The notes beneath the pieces were generated by a model, which was not told where the DNA came from, did not search any database, and saw only the letters and a list, made by a program, of their open reading frames with translations. Shown one piece after another: positions 1-11,487 of a stretch of 64,000 nt of DNA (within the stretch, counting starts at the first letter, position 1; the number at the start of each line of letters is the position of its first letter). Source of the DNA: Ramlibacter sp. (GTDB lineage Bacteria > Pseudomonadota > Gammaproteobacteria > Burkholderiales > Burkholderiaceae_C); NCBI GenBank assembly GCA_019635415.1, contig JAHBZN010000002.1:1283154-1347153 (forward strand), given 5' to 3'. The translations under genes and the position numbers were made by a program.

Positions 1-1101
<1,101 letters not shown>

Positions 1102-1105
<4 letters not shown>

Positions 1106-1311
1106 CCGGCCAGCGGTGTGCGCTCGGGCAGGCTGGCCAGTTCCTCGTCGCTGAGCGTTCGGGCCTCAGTCTCGAGCATGATGGGCATGCCGTCACGCAC
1201 CGGATAGGCCAGCCGCGCGCTGCGCGATACCAGCTCGCTCTTGTCGCGGTCGAGCAGCAGCGGCCCCTTCGTCACGGGGCAGACCAGCAGTTCAATCAAT
1301 TTGGCGTCCAT
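1102..1311 (-). CDS. UPF0434 / Trm112-like small protein, zinc cysteines mostly lost
   Basis: This is a 69-residue protein of the YcaR/UPF0434 family, related to Trm112 zinc-ribbon proteins. It begins [20 protein letters not shown] and carries the conserved [16 protein letters not shown] segment (residues 36-51). The family often has CPxC; here the motif reads CPVTK and only Cys11 remains, so a full zinc ribbon is not possible. The start at 1309-1311 was chosen by family length; the frame is open further upstream but would run deep into lpxK. It overlaps lpxK by 20 bp and kdsB by 4 bp. The function is unknown; Trm112 proteins elsewhere activate methyltransferases. Confidence 0.88.
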
Positions 1312-2311
1312 GGGCGGATGATAGCTTTGCCCCGGCGCGCTGATCGAGCAAGGCTTCGACCCGCTCGAGCAGGCCCTCGTCCAGCGAGACGACCAGCGGG
1401 ACGGCCCAGGCGTCCGGACGCCGGCGCCACAGTTTGACGGCATCCTTTTCGGTGCAAATCAGGTGTTGGTCCTTGTCCCACGGCTCATCCGCGCTATCAA
1501 AAGCATAGTGATCGGGCAGGGCCGTGGTGGCGCGCAATGACAGTCCGGCGGCGCGCAGCATGTCGAAAAAAGCTGGCGGGTGGGCAATGCCCGCCAGCGC
1601 GTGCAGTGCTTCGGTCCGCAGCCCCGCCAGAGAACGGCGTGTGCCATCGGCCCGCACCGCCTCGCCGGCCAGTTCGCGGTGGACGCGGAACCCGGTGAAG
1701 GCGGGATGGCGGCCGGTGTGGACCACAAGATCGGCCGGGCGCGGCCAGGGCTCGCGCAGCGGGCCGGCCGGCAGCAGGAAGCCATTGCCCACGCCCCCAT
1801 CGTCGAACACGCACAGCTCGATGTCCCGGTCCAGCGCCAGATGCTGCAGTCCATCGTCGCTCACCACCACGTCGGTGGCCGGATGGGCCGCCAGCAGGGT
1901 CTGGACGGCTTGCACGCGCCGCGCCGCCACGTAGACCGGGACGCCGGTGGCGTGGGCGATCAACAGCGCTTCGTCGCCCACATCGGCCGGCGTGGCGCCG
2001 GCCACGACCTCGCGGCAATCCTGTGTCTGGCGGCCGTACCCGCGCGACACCACGCCCGGACGCCAGCCGCGCGCCGCCAGGTGCTGCACCAGCGCCATCG
2101 TCACGGGGGTCTTGCCCGAGCCGCCCGCCACCACATTGCCCACCACGATGACGGGGACGGCGGGCCGGTGGATGGCCAGCAGGCCGAGCCGGTAGGCCTG
2201 CCGGCGCAACCACACCACGGCGCGATACAGCAGCGAGACCGGCCAGAGCAGCCAGGCCAGCAGGCCGCGGCCGGTCCAGGCGCGCAGCAGGGTCTGCTGC
2301 ACGTCGGGCAT
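1292..2311 (-). CDS. lpxK: Tetraacyldisaccharide 4'-kinase
   Basis: LpxK phosphorylates the 4' position of the lipid A disaccharide at the inner membrane, the sixth step of the Raetz pathway. The 339-residue protein has an N-terminal hydrophobic anchor (residues 15-35), the Walker A segment [12 protein letters not shown] (58-69), the SDDGLQH motif (151-157) and CTEKDAVKL near the C-terminus, all typical of LpxK. It lies 3 bp downstream of exbD and overlaps the UPF0434 gene, so exbB-exbD-lpxK-UPF0434-kdsB probably form one transcript. This order is common in Burkholderiales. Confidence 0.97.
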   Translation of the reverse strand: MPDVQQTLLRAWTGRGLLAWLLWPVSLLYRAVVWLRRQAYRLGLLAIHRPAVPVIVVGNVVAGGSGKTPVTMALVQHLAARGWRPGVVSRGYGRQTQDCREVVAGATPADVGDEALLIAHATGVPVYVAARRVQAVQTLLAAHPATDVVVSDDGLQHLALDRDIELCVFDDGGVGNGFLLPAGPLREPWPRPADLVVHTGRHPAFTGFRVHRELAGEAVRADGTRRSLAGLRTEALHALAGIAHPPAFFDMLRAAGLSLRATTALPDHYAFDSADEPWDKDQHLICTEKDAVKLWRRRPDAWAVPLVVSLDEGLLERVEALLDQRAGAKLSSAHGRQID

Positions 2312-2314
2312 GCG

Positions 2315-2743
2315 TCAGCGGCCTCCAGCCTGGGCCGACGACTGGGTGGCGAAGGTGATCTGTGTCAGGCCCGAGCGCCGGGCCGCTTCCATCACGGTGA
2401 TGACGGCCTGGTGCGCCGTGCTCGCATCCGCGCTGATGATGACGACGCTGTCCTTGCCCGCCTTGGCGGCTTCAACCAGCGCCATCGACACGGCCTCGAC
2501 GCTGCGGCCGCTTACGGGGGTCTTGTTGACGCTGTAGCGGCCGTCGGCCCCGACCGCGACGATCACTTCCTTGGGATAGTCGCGCTGCGCGTCCACGTCG
2601 GCCACAGGGAGCTTGAGCTGCATCTCGGTGAATTTGCTGTAGGTGGTGGACAGCATCAAGAAGATCAGCACCACCAGCAGCACGTCGATGAACGGGATCA
2701 GGTTGATCTCGGGCTCTTCCTTCTTGCGTGGCCGGAAGTTCAT
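2315..2743 (-). CDS. exbD: ExbD/TolR-family biopolymer transport protein
   Basis: ExbD/TolR proteins are inner-membrane partners of a five-subunit ExbB/TolQ channel that uses the proton motive force. The 142-residue protein has a short cytoplasmic N-terminus, one membrane helix at about residues 15-34 containing the conserved Asp20 (NLIPFIDVLLV), and a periplasmic C-terminal domain. It starts 6 bp after exbB ends. No tonB or tolA gene is near, so the sequence alone does not decide between TonB-type, Tol-type or MotAB-like orphan use; position next to lpxK is the standard one in this family of bacteria. Confidence 0.9.
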   Translation of the reverse strand: MNFRPRKKEEPEINLIPFIDVLLVVLIFLMLSTTYSKFTEMQLKLPVADVDAQRDYPKEVIVAVGADGRYSVNKTPVSGRSVEAVSMALVEAAKAGKDSVVIISADASTAHQAVITVMEAARRSGLTQITFATQSSAQAGGR

Positions 2744-2749
2744 CGCGGC

Positions 2750-3382
2750 TCAGCCCTTGCGCAGGCTGTTGAGGTGGCGCACGAACCGCTCGGCCGCCAG
2801 TTCCAGCGTCAGCAGGTACTCGTCGACGCGGGCCCGGAAGTAACGCCAGAAGATCAGGGTCGGGATCGCCACGATCAGGCCGAACGCCGTGTTGTACAGC
2901 GCGATGGATATGCCATGCGCCAGCTGCGCAGGGTTGCCGCCCGTGGTGCCTCCCGTGGGTGACTGGGAGCCGAAGATCTCGATCATCCCGATCACCGTGC
3001 CCAGCAGCCCGAGCAGCGGCGCCGCCGAGGCGATCGTGGCCAGCGCGCTCAGGTAGCGCTCCAGCCGGTGTGCCACGGCCCGTCCCGTGCCCTCCATCTG
3101 GGCGCGCAGGTCGGCTTCGGTACAGCGGGGGTCGGCGTTGATGGCCCGGAATCCGCTTGCCAGCACCTCGCCCAGTGCCGAGTTCTGCTCAAGCTGGGTC
3201 ACCACGTCAGGCGTCGGTACGGCGGTGCGTGACACGGCCAGGGCCTCGTCCAGCAGTTTGGGAGGGGCGACGCGGGCGGTTTTGAGGCTGATGAAGCGTT
3301 CGATGACCAGGGCCAGCGCCAGGATGGAGCAGGCAACAAGGGGCCAGATCGGCCAGCCTGCGGCTTGTATGATCGAAAACAA
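2750..3382 (-). CDS. exbB: MotA/TolQ/ExbB-family proton channel protein
   Basis: This 210-residue inner-membrane protein has the three-helix layout of ExbB/TolQ: helix 1 at about residues 9-30 (PLVACSILALALVIERF), helix 2 near 120-145 (PLLGLLGTVIGMIEIF) and helix 3 near 165-190 (TAFGLIVAIPTLIFW). The LLGLLGTVxGMI segment is the family signature. It should energise an outer-membrane or envelope process with ExbD next door. It is the first gene of the minus-strand run, so its promoter should lie in the 324-bp gap shared with xseA. Confidence 0.92.
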   Translation of the reverse strand: MFSIIQAAGWPIWPLVACSILALALVIERFISLKTARVAPPKLLDEALAVSRTAVPTPDVVTQLEQNSALGEVLASGFRAINADPRCTEADLRAQMEGTGRAVAHRLERYLSALATIASAAPLLGLLGTVIGMIEIFGSQSPTGGTTGGNPAQLAHGISIALYNTAFGLIVAIPTLIFWRYFRARVDEYLLTLELAAERFVRHLNSLRKG

Positions 3383-3706
3383 AAGGGTGTCTCCGCGGGA
3401 AAGAGGCGATGAAACAGGGGAACGGCGCGCTGGTGATTATGGCCTACCCGCGGAACCCTCCAAATGACAATGCAGCCGTCCCCCGCCACGGGCCGGACCG
3501 CGGCGGCCACCCACAGAACCTGTGGATAACTTTGTGCAGAAGGTGGTCAGGGCAGGCCGCGAGCCCGCGCCAATGCGTCAACGTGACAGATCGATGACAA
3601 ATTGAGCAGGAAAATATTCAATGAAATCAATGGCTTGCTCCGAGAAATCAGCGTTTCCCCGTAATCTGGGCCGAATGAGCCGTGCTTCGGGCCCGCTGTG
3701 GACTAA
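3383..3706. promoter_or_regulatory. Divergent exbB/xseA intergenic region with a perfect DnaA-box match
   Basis: This 324-bp gap must hold the promoters for exbB (leftward) and xseA (rightward). No gene is visible. At 3521-3529 it reads TGTGGATAA, the complement of the consensus DnaA box TTATCCACA. The box overlaps the palindrome CCACAG-AAC-CTGTGG at 3511-3525. The stretch 3590-3660 is noticeably more AT-rich than its surroundings and could contain the xseA promoter, but I could not pick a convincing -35/-10 pair. Confidence 0.5.
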
Positions 3707-5065
3707 ATGGCCCTCCCAATCCTGTGGGAAAGCGCGGATTTGCTGATGGTGGGGACTCAGAACCCAGCAATGGCGCCGCGAATCTGGCAGGTTGGCGCGC
3801 TGTGCCGCGCCATTGCTGATGCCCTGGAGGCGAGATTCAACCCTGTGGCGGTGCGCGGGGAGATTTCGGGCTTTTCGCGCGCGTCCAGTGGGCATTGCTA
3901 TTTTTCGCTCAAGGACGAGCAGGGGCAGATCCGCTGCGCGATGTTCCGCCGCGCGGCCGGGTTGCTGGATTTCGTGCCGCGCGACGGCGAACTGGTCGAG
4001 CTGCGTGGCCGGCTGGGCGTCTATGAGGCGCGGGGCGACCTGCAACTGATCGTGGAATCGATGAGCCGGGCCGGACAGGGGGCGTTGTTCGAGCAGTTCC
4101 TGCAGCTCAAGGCCCGGCTGGAGGCGCAAGGCCTGTTCGACACGGCCCGCAAGCGGCCCCTGCCGCTGATGCCGCGTGGCATCGGGCTGGTGACTTCGCT
4201 GGGTGCGGCGGCGCTGCATGACGTGGTGAGCGCGCTGCGCCGGCGTGTGCCGCATGTGCCGGTGGTGCTGGTTCCTGCCGCCGTGCAGGGCGCCCAGGCG
4301 CCCGCCGAACTGGTTCGGGCGCTATCAAATCTGTATCAGATGGCGCTGAGCGGACAAGGGCTGCAGCCCGATTCGGCTCCGAAAATCGATCTGATCCTGC
4401 TGGTGCGCGGTGGTGGGTCCATCGAGGACCTCTGGGCTTTCAATGACGAGCAACTGGCGCGCGCCATCGTGCAGAGCCCGGTCCCCCTGGTCTGCGGTGT
4501 GGGCCACGAGACGGACTTCACCATCGCCGACTTCTGCGCCGACCTGCGGGCGCCCACGCCCACGGCGGCGGCGGAGCTCGCAGCGCAGCCCCGCGAGGCC
4601 TGGCTGGGCGCGCTGGCCCAGATGCGGCAACGGCTGGGCGATGCGACGTGGCGCCGTGTGGACCTGCAGGCCCAGCGGCTGGACGCCGTGTCCGCCCGAC
4701 TGGGCCGGCCCTCGGGGCTGGTCGCGCGGCAGCAGCTGCGGCTGGCGCGGCAGGCCGAGCGCCTTCGTTACGGTCTGCGTGAGCAGTTGCAACGCCGGCG
4801 CGGGGCCTTGCAGGACCTCGGGGAAGATCTGCGTGAGGGGCGCTCGGCCGCACTGCGACTGGCGGGCGACCGCCTGGACCGCGCCCGCCTGCGGCTGGAG
4901 CTGATGGACCCGCAACTGGTGCTGCAACGGGGCTACGCGCTGCTGACCGACGCGCAGGGCGCGCCCGTCACGCGGGTGGGGCAGACGCGAGCGGGCCAGG
5001 CGCTGCGCGCAACCCTTGCCGACGGCGAGGTTGATGTCACCGTCTCCACGCAGCGCGCGGTTTAG
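3707..5065 (+). CDS. xseA: Exodeoxyribonuclease VII large subunit, carrying a 20-residue repeat insertion
   Basis: XseA with XseB degrades single-stranded DNA in repair. The 452-residue protein has the N-terminal OB-fold ([18 protein letters not shown]), the catalytic domain with [17 protein letters not shown] at about residues 232-248, [28 protein letters not shown], and a C-terminal coiled coil. The true start is uncertain: ATG codons at 3707, 3746 and 3770 are all possible, and homologues usually begin shortly before [11 protein letters not shown], which favours 3770. Residues about 206-225 ([14 protein letters not shown] and following) are encoded by one copy of a 60-bp interspersed element, just before the conserved [11 protein letters not shown] strand. 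The small subunit xseB is not nearby. Confidence 0.95.
   Translation: MALPILWESADLLMVGTQNPAMAPRIWQVGALCRAIADALEARFNPVAVRGEISGFSRASSGHCYFSLKDEQGQIRCAMFRRAAGLLDFVPRDGELVELRGRLGVYEARGDLQLIVESMSRAGQGALFEQFLQLKARLEAQGLFDTARKRPLPLMPRGIGLVTSLGAAALHDVVSALRRRVPHVPVVLVPAAVQGAQAPAELVRALSNLYQMALSGQGLQPDSAPKIDLILLVRGGGSIEDLWAFNDEQLARAIVQSPVPLVCGVGHETDFTIADFCADLRAPTPTAAAELAAQPREAWLGALAQMRQRLGDATWRRVDLQAQRLDAVSARLGRPSGLVARQQLRLARQAERLRYGLREQLQRRRGALQDLGEDLREGRSAALRLAGDRLDRARLRLELMDPQLVLQRGYALLTDAQGAPVTRVGQTRAGQALRATLADGEVDVTVSTQRAV
4321..4380 (+). repeat. 60-bp interspersed element, copy 1 (inside xseA, sense)
   Basis: This copy begins GCTATCAAATCTGTATC and contains CAAGGGCTGCAGCCC at bases 35-49, in exact register with the other copies. 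The second half is well kept; the first hairpin arm is degenerate (ATC in place of AGC). It is read in sense within xseA, in a codon phase shifted by one base relative to the other in-gene copies, and adds about 20 residues ahead of the conserved LVRGGG strand. Confidence 0.7.
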
Positions 5066-5109
5066 TTCCTACAATCGGTTTTTTCAGACCAACAACCACG
5101 AGGAAAACC

Positions 5110-5691
5110 ATGGAACATACCCTGCCTCCGCTGCCTTACGCGATCGATGCGCTGGCACCGGCCTATTCGAAGGAAACGCTCGAATTCCACCACGGCAAGC
5201 ACCACAACGCCTACGTGGTGAATCTCAACAACCTGCAGAAGGGCACCGAATTCGAGAGCATGACGCTCGAGGACATCGTCAAGAAGTCCAGCGGCGGCAT
5301 CTACAACAACTCGGCCCAGATCTGGAACCACACCTTCTTCTGGAACTGCATGAAGCCCGCGGGCGGCGGCGAGCCTTCGGGCGCGCTAGCGGCGGCCATC
5401 AATGCCAAGTGGGGCAGCTACGCCGCCTTCAAGGAGGCCTTCGTCAAGTCGGCCGTCGGCAACTTTGGTTCGGGCTGGACCTGGCTGGTCAAGAAGCCCG
5501 ATGGCTCGGTGGACATCGTCAATACCGGCGCCGCCGGCACCCCGCTGACCACGGCCGACAAGGCCCTGCTCACCGTGGATGTCTGGGAGCACGCCTATTA
5601 CATCGACTACCGCAACCTGCGCCCGAAATTCGTCGAGACCTTCCTCGACAAGCTCGTGAACTGGGGCTTTGCCGAAGCCAACTTCGCCTGA
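5110..5691 (+). CDS. sodB: Superoxide dismutase [Fe]
   Basis: SodB converts superoxide to oxygen and hydrogen peroxide in the cytoplasm. The 193-residue protein has the four metal ligands expected of the Fe/Mn family: His27, His74, Asp157 and His161 (DVWEHAYY). The spacing and the residues GGGEPSG and [10 protein letters not shown] fit the Fe type. It starts 44 bp after xseA with a weak AGGAAA ribosome site and is followed by a strong terminator. A TACAAT hexamer at 5070-5075 could be a -10 box for a separate promoter; no good -35 was found. Confidence 0.96.
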   Translation: MEHTLPPLPYAIDALAPAYSKETLEFHHGKHHNAYVVNLNNLQKGTEFESMTLEDIVKKSSGGIYNNSAQIWNHTFFWNCMKPAGGGEPSGALAAAINAKWGSYAAFKEAFVKSAVGNFGSGWTWLVKKPDGSVDIVNTGAAGTPLTTADKALLTVDVWEHAYYIDYRNLRPKFVETFLDKLVNWGFAEANFA

Positions 5692-5706
5692 GTCGACGCC
5701 GTTCGC

Positions 5707-5735
5707 AAAAAAGCCGGCCCCTGGGCCGGCTTTTT
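5707..5735. terminator. Bidirectional rho-independent terminator after sodB
   Basis: A GCCGGCC/GGCCGGC stem with a CCTG loop is flanked by A and T runs (5707-5712 and 5731-5735). It lies between the convergent ends of sodB and the DUF192 gene and can serve both strands. Confidence 0.9.
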
Positions 5736-5760
5736 CATGGCGCGGGCGCCGTGCAGCGGG

Positions 5761-6216
5761 TCAGCGCCGGGCCTCGAAAGGCTGACCGCTCAATTTGAAG
5801 CCGGCCTTGAGGCCCTTCCTGGCGAACCAGCCCTGGTTCATCTCGAGCACGAAGCGCACCGGCTTGGTGGAGCAGTGGGAGTCCGTGGTCTGGGGCTTCA
5901 TGTCGGCCAGGTTGACGATGGTGCCGTCGTCGGCCACGAAAGCGGCGGTCAGGGGCAGCAGGGTGTTCTTCATCCAGAAACACTGGACCGAGGGCTGCTC
6001 GAACACGAACAGCATGCCCTCATGCTGGGGCATGGCCTTGCGGAACATCAGCCCGACACTGCGCTGCTCGGGCGTGAGCGCAACCTGCGCATCGATCTGG
6101 TGGATGTCGGCGGTGAGCTTGACGCGCGGCAGGTCCATCTGCGCGTCCTGCGCCATGGCGGCGGCGGTCCACGCGGTGAGCAGGGCCGCGCCCAGCAAGG
6201 AGAGGAGTTTGTTCAT
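5761..6216 (-). CDS. Exported DUF192 protein
   Basis: This is a 151-residue protein with an N-terminal signal peptide (MNKLLSLLGAALLTAW..AMA-Q, cleavage likely near residue 22) and one DUF192 domain. Family features visible are the RSVGLMFRKAMPQHEGMLFVF segment and MKNTLLPLTAAFVADDGTIV. DUF192 proteins are small beta-rich proteins of unknown function, often periplasmic. The start at 6216 gives a normal signal peptide; the frame is open for 8 more codons upstream. It is separated from the upstream same-strand gene by a terminator, so it likely has its own promoter or a weak read-through supply. Confidence 0.85.
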   Translation of the reverse strand: MNKLLSLLGAALLTAWTAAAMAQDAQMDLPRVKLTADIHQIDAQVALTPEQRSVGLMFRKAMPQHEGMLFVFEQPSVQCFWMKNTLLPLTAAFVADDGTIVNLADMKPQTTDSHCSTKPVRFVLEMNQGWFARKGLKAGFKLSGQPFEARR

Positions 6217-6243
6217 GGCCATCGATTGTGCGGCAACCAAGAA

Positions 6244-6268
6244 AAATGCCCGCGCGGGGCGGGCATTT
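6244..6268. terminator. Rho-independent terminator (minus strand) after the Lys/Ala-rich gene
   Basis: The 10-bp stem AAATGCCCGC/GCGGGCATTT with a 5-base loop is followed on the minus strand by a run of T. It ends transcription of the gene at 6287-6541. Confidence 0.9.
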
Positions 6269-6286
6269 CATTGAAAAGGCCTGTGA

Positions 6287-6541
6287 TCAGGACTTCTTTT
6301 CTTCGGTCTTCTCGGCCTTGGCCTTCTTGGCGACCTTCTTGGTCTTCTTGGCCTTCTTTTCGGCCTTCATGGCGGCCTTTTCTTCCTTCTTTTCTTCCAT
6401 CTTGGCGGCGGGAGCGGCAGCCGGAGCAGCGGCGGCGGCCATGGGCTTGGCTTCTTCCTTCTTGGCAGCGGGAGCAGCAGCTTGGGCAAACACGCCAACG
6501 GAGAAGAGGCCGGCGATCAGGGCAGCGAGGAGCTTGTTCAT
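6287..6541 (-). CDS. Small exported Lys/Ala/Glu-rich peptide
   Basis: This 84-residue protein has a clear signal peptide (MNKLLAALIAGLFSVGVFAQ) followed by a low-complexity tail of Ala, Pro, Lys and Glu. The tail changes from PAAxPAAK-type segments (about 20-48) to highly charged KK/EE segments (49-84) with KKAKKTKKVAKKAKAEK. No folded domain is recognisable. A good ribosome site (AAGGA) precedes the start and a strong terminator follows, so it is probably a real, separately transcribed gene. Such peptides are common in this family but have no known role; binding to acidic polymers in the envelope is only a guess. Confidence 0.8.
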   Translation of the reverse strand: MNKLLAALIAGLFSVGVFAQAAAPAAKKEEAKPMAAAAAPAAAPAAKMEEKKEEKAAMKAEKKAKKTKKVAKKAKAEKTEEKKS

Positions 6542-6727
6542 TTCAGAGTCCTTAGGTGAAGTTACTTTTTCGAAAAATTCCTCCCAACTATCGGAAGGCT
6601 CCTCCGTAACGGCGCCGGTTTACGGCCGGTTGACAGCCGGCTGCAAATTATTTTGAAGCTAGAATCCTAGGGTTTTGCCTAACCTGCTGAAACCCTGTCT
6701 TTCAGCGCTCAACGGAGACGTTTTTCC

Positions 6728-7981
6728 ATGTACCAGCACATCAAGGTGCCCGCCGAAGGCCAGAAAATCACCGTCAACGCCGACATGTCGCTCAACGTGC
6801 CGGACCAGCCGATCATTCCCTACATCGAGGGTGACGGCACCGGTTTTGACATCACGCCGGTGATGCTCAAGGTGGTGGACGCGGCCGTGGCCAAGGCTTA
6901 CGGCGGCAAGAAGAAGATCCACTGGATGGAAGTGTTTGCCGGCGAAAAGTCCACCAAGGTCTACGGCCCGGACGTCTGGTTGCCCCAGGAGACGCTGGAT
7001 GTGGTGCGTGAGTACGTGGTGTCGATCAAGGGCCCGCTGACCACGCCCGTGGGCGGCGGCATCCGTTCGCTGAACGTGGCCCTGCGCCAGGAACTGGACC
7101 TGTACGTCTGCCTGCGCCCGATTCAGTACTTCAAGGGCGTGCCCTCCCCGGTGAAGGAGCCCGAGAAGACCAACATGGTGATCTTCCGCGAGAACTCGGA
7201 GGACATCTACGCCGGCATCGAATTCGAAGCCGAGTCCGACAAGGCCAAGAAGCTCATCAAGTTCCTGCAGGACGAGATGGGCGTCAAGAAAATCCGTTTC
7301 CCCAACACGTCCGGTATCGGCGTCAAGCCGGTGTCGCGCGAAGGCACCGAGCGCCTGGTGCGCAAGGCGCTGCAGTACGCCATCGACAACGACAAGCCCA
7401 GCGTGACCATCGTGCACAAGGGCAACATCATGAAGTTCACCGAAGGTGGCTTCCGTGACTGGGCCTATGAACTCGCCCAGAAGGAATTCGGCGCGGAACT
7501 GGTCGATGGCGGCCCGTGGTGCAAGTTCAAGAACCCGAAGACCGGCAAGGACATCGTGGTCAAGGACAGTATCGCCGACGCCTTCCTGCAGCAGATCCTG
7601 CTGCGCCCGGCGGAATACAGCGTGATCGCCACCCTGAACCTGAACGGCGACTATGTGTCGGATGCGCTGGCCGCGCAGGTCGGCGGCATCGGCATCGCCC
7701 CCGGCGCCAACCTGAGCGACACCGTCGCGATGTTTGAAGCCACCCACGGCACGGCGCCCAAGTACGCCGGCAAGGACTATGTGAACCCCGGCTCCGAAAT
7801 CCTGTCGGCCGAGATGATGCTGCGCCACATGGGCTGGAAGGAAGCCGCCGATCTCATCATCAGCTCGATGGAAAAATCCATTGCCAGCAAGAAGGTGACC
7901 TACGACTTTGCCCGCCTGATGGACGGTGCCACGCAGGTCAGCTGCTCGGGCTTCGGCCAGGTGATGATCGACAACATGTAA
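6728..7981 (+). CDS. icd: NADP-dependent isocitrate dehydrogenase
   Basis: Icd oxidises isocitrate to 2-oxoglutarate in the TCA cycle. The 417-residue protein matches the E. coli type in length. Visible motifs are [12 protein letters not shown] (residues 33-44), the substrate segment [16 protein letters not shown] (106-121, with Ser114 at the site that AceK phosphorylates in E. coli), [13 protein letters not shown], and the NADP-binding [25 protein letters not shown] region split around residue 340. It is monocistronic, ending in a terminator. The 186-bp upstream gap has a TTGACA at 6630 and TAGAAT at 6660, but the 24-bp spacing is too long for one promoter. Confidence 0.97.
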   Translation: MYQHIKVPAEGQKITVNADMSLNVPDQPIIPYIEGDGTGFDITPVMLKVVDAAVAKAYGGKKKIHWMEVFAGEKSTKVYGPDVWLPQETLDVVREYVVSIKGPLTTPVGGGIRSLNVALRQELDLYVCLRPIQYFKGVPSPVKEPEKTNMVIFRENSEDIYAGIEFEAESDKAKKLIKFLQDEMGVKKIRFPNTSGIGVKPVSREGTERLVRKALQYAIDNDKPSVTIVHKGNIMKFTEGGFRDWAYELAQKEFGAELVDGGPWCKFKNPKTGKDIVVKDSIADAFLQQILLRPAEYSVIATLNLNGDYVSDALAAQVGGIGIAPGANLSDTVAMFEATHGTAPKYAGKDYVNPGSEILSAEMMLRHMGWKEAADLIISSMEKSIASKKVTYDFARLMDGATQVSCSGFGQVMIDNM

Positions 7982-8015
7982 GGGGCCGCGGCGGCCTGAG
8001 GTCGCCATGGCCACG

Positions 8016-8056
8016 AAAAAGCCGCCCCGGCAGGTCCGCGGGCGGCTTTGTTTTTC
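8016..8056 (+). terminator. Rho-independent terminator after icd
   Basis: The stem AAAGCCGCCC/GGGCGGCTTT (8018-8027 and 8040-8049) is followed by TTTG and TTTTT. It sits 35 bp after the icd stop codon. Confidence 0.88.
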
Positions 8057-8085
8057 CAAGGAGCCTCAGCCCCCGGGCGCCTGAT

Positions 8086-8406
8086 TCAGGCCTGCTTGGA
8101 GCCCATGAGGTCGCTTTGCAGTGCGGCGTGAAACTGGGGCGCTCTCACGCGTGAAGGCCGGGCCGCCGTCCGGCCGGCCGGGACCAGGGTCTCGGGGGCA
8201 CCGGGCTCGGCCAGGATGTTCTGCGCGAGTTGCCCTTTGGGGCCATCGGTGAGTTCAAAGCTCACGCGCGACCCCTGCTTGAGCGTCTTGAAGCCCTCCA
8301 TGGCGATGGAGGAGAAATGCGCAAAGACGTCGGGGCCGCCCCCATCAGGCTCGATGAACCCAAATCCCTTCGCGTCGTTGAACCACTTGACTGTTCCGCT
8401 TGCCAT
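8086..8406 (-). CDS. Cold-shock domain protein with C-terminal extension
   Basis: The N-terminal ~68 residues form a CspA-type cold-shock domain, with RNP1 KGFGFIEP (13-20) and RNP2 DVFAHFS (26-32), so it should bind single-stranded RNA or DNA. It is 106 residues long instead of about 67-70; the extra 36 or so residues ([18 protein letters not shown].. to the end) are basic and Pro/Ala-rich and show no known domain. The gene lies convergent with icd and divergent from clpS. The extension is a feature of some betaproteobacterial Csp proteins and may add RNA affinity (inference). Confidence 0.92.
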   Translation of the reverse strand: MASGTVKWFNDAKGFGFIEPDGGGPDVFAHFSSIAMEGFKTLKQGSRVSFELTDGPKGQLAQNILAEPGAPETLVPAGRTAARPSRVRAPQFHAALQSDLMGSKQA

Positions 8407-8633
8407 TGTTCGGTCCCCGCTGTCCCTCTAACCCCATTGAGTGTGAGGGAATAAGGGCCGCACTGTCAACAATTTCACGAACTAAAGTTTAGTCCCGGGC
8501 TTTGCAAAGGCCTGTGCCGTCAAGGCTTGCGGCCAAGCGGGGCGGGCGAGGCCCTGTCGCTTGAATGTGACGGATGCGCCACCATTTCAGCTGCATGGTG
8601 CAGCGCGCAATGCTGCTCGATAGAATGAAATTC

Positions 8634-8993
8634 ATGGCAACGAAAACCCCCTCCCAACCACCGGCGCCCCACAACAAGCCGGTACGCGGGGATGACGGCG
8701 GCTCGGTGGTCCTGGAGCGTCGGACCCAGAAGACCAAACCCCCGCAGATGTATCAGGTCCTCATGCTGAATGACGACTACACCCCGATGGAGTTCGTGGT
8801 GGTGGTCATTCAGGAGTTCTTCAACAAGGACAGGGAAACCGCGACGCAGATCATGTTGAAGATCCATCTGGACGGCAAGGCCGTGTGCGGCGTCTATTCA
8901 AGGGACGTGGCCGCCACCAAGGTCGATCAGGTGAGGGAAGCGGCGAAGGAAGCAGGGCATCCGCTGCAATGTGTGAGTGAACCCATTGAATAA
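8634..8993 (+). CDS. clpS: ClpS, adaptor of the ClpAP protease
   Basis: ClpS delivers N-degron substrates to ClpA. The 119-residue protein has a flexible N-terminal arm (1-38) and the folded core with [15 protein letters not shown] (45-59), containing the Asn46/Asp47 pair that binds the substrate N-terminus, and HLDG with His78. The start at 8634 (MATKTPSQ) gives the usual length; upstream in-frame ATGs would only add unconserved residues. clpA follows 54 bp later in the same direction, as in most proteobacteria. Confidence 0.95.
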   Translation: MATKTPSQPPAPHNKPVRGDDGGSVVLERRTQKTKPPQMYQVLMLNDDYTPMEFVVVVIQEFFNKDRETATQIMLKIHLDGKAVCGVYSRDVAATKVDQVREAAKEAGHPLQCVSEPIE

Positions 8994-9047
8994 ACCCGGG
9001 TCACACCGAAGTAGAGTTGAGTTAACAGCAAGGCAGAAGGAAGTCAC

Positions 9048-11387
<2,340 letters not shown>

Positions 11388-11448
11388 CACGGCGATCCAT
11401 CGGCGCGGTCTGGGTGCCGCAACGGCGCGGTTGCGGCTGCGCTCCGGG

Positions 11449-11480
11449 AAGGTTGGTAGCATCAAGCTGCCAACCTTTTT
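11449..11480 (+). terminator. Terminator after clpA, directly in front of sbcB
   Basis: The stem AAGGTTGG-T-AGC / GCT-G-CCAACCTT with an ATCAA loop ends in TTTTT at 11476-11480. The sbcB start codon follows only 7 bases later, which leaves no room for a normal leader. Confidence 0.8.
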
Positions 11481-11487
11481 CCTTTAT

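Noticed and set aside
1493..1509. GCTATCAAAAGCATAGT in lpxK as a ninth 60-bp element
   Set aside because: Only the first 17 bases fit; the CAAGGGCTACAG part is absent, so it may be chance or a decayed half.
1580..2962. A 460-residue open frame on the plus strand
   Set aside because: It lies antisense to lpxK and exbD, is His/Arg/Gln-rich without any domain, and is a typical shadow frame of GC-rich genes.
6630..6665. TTGACA and TAGAAT as an icd promoter
   Set aside because: The boxes are each good, but the 24-bp spacing is outside the normal 15-19 range.
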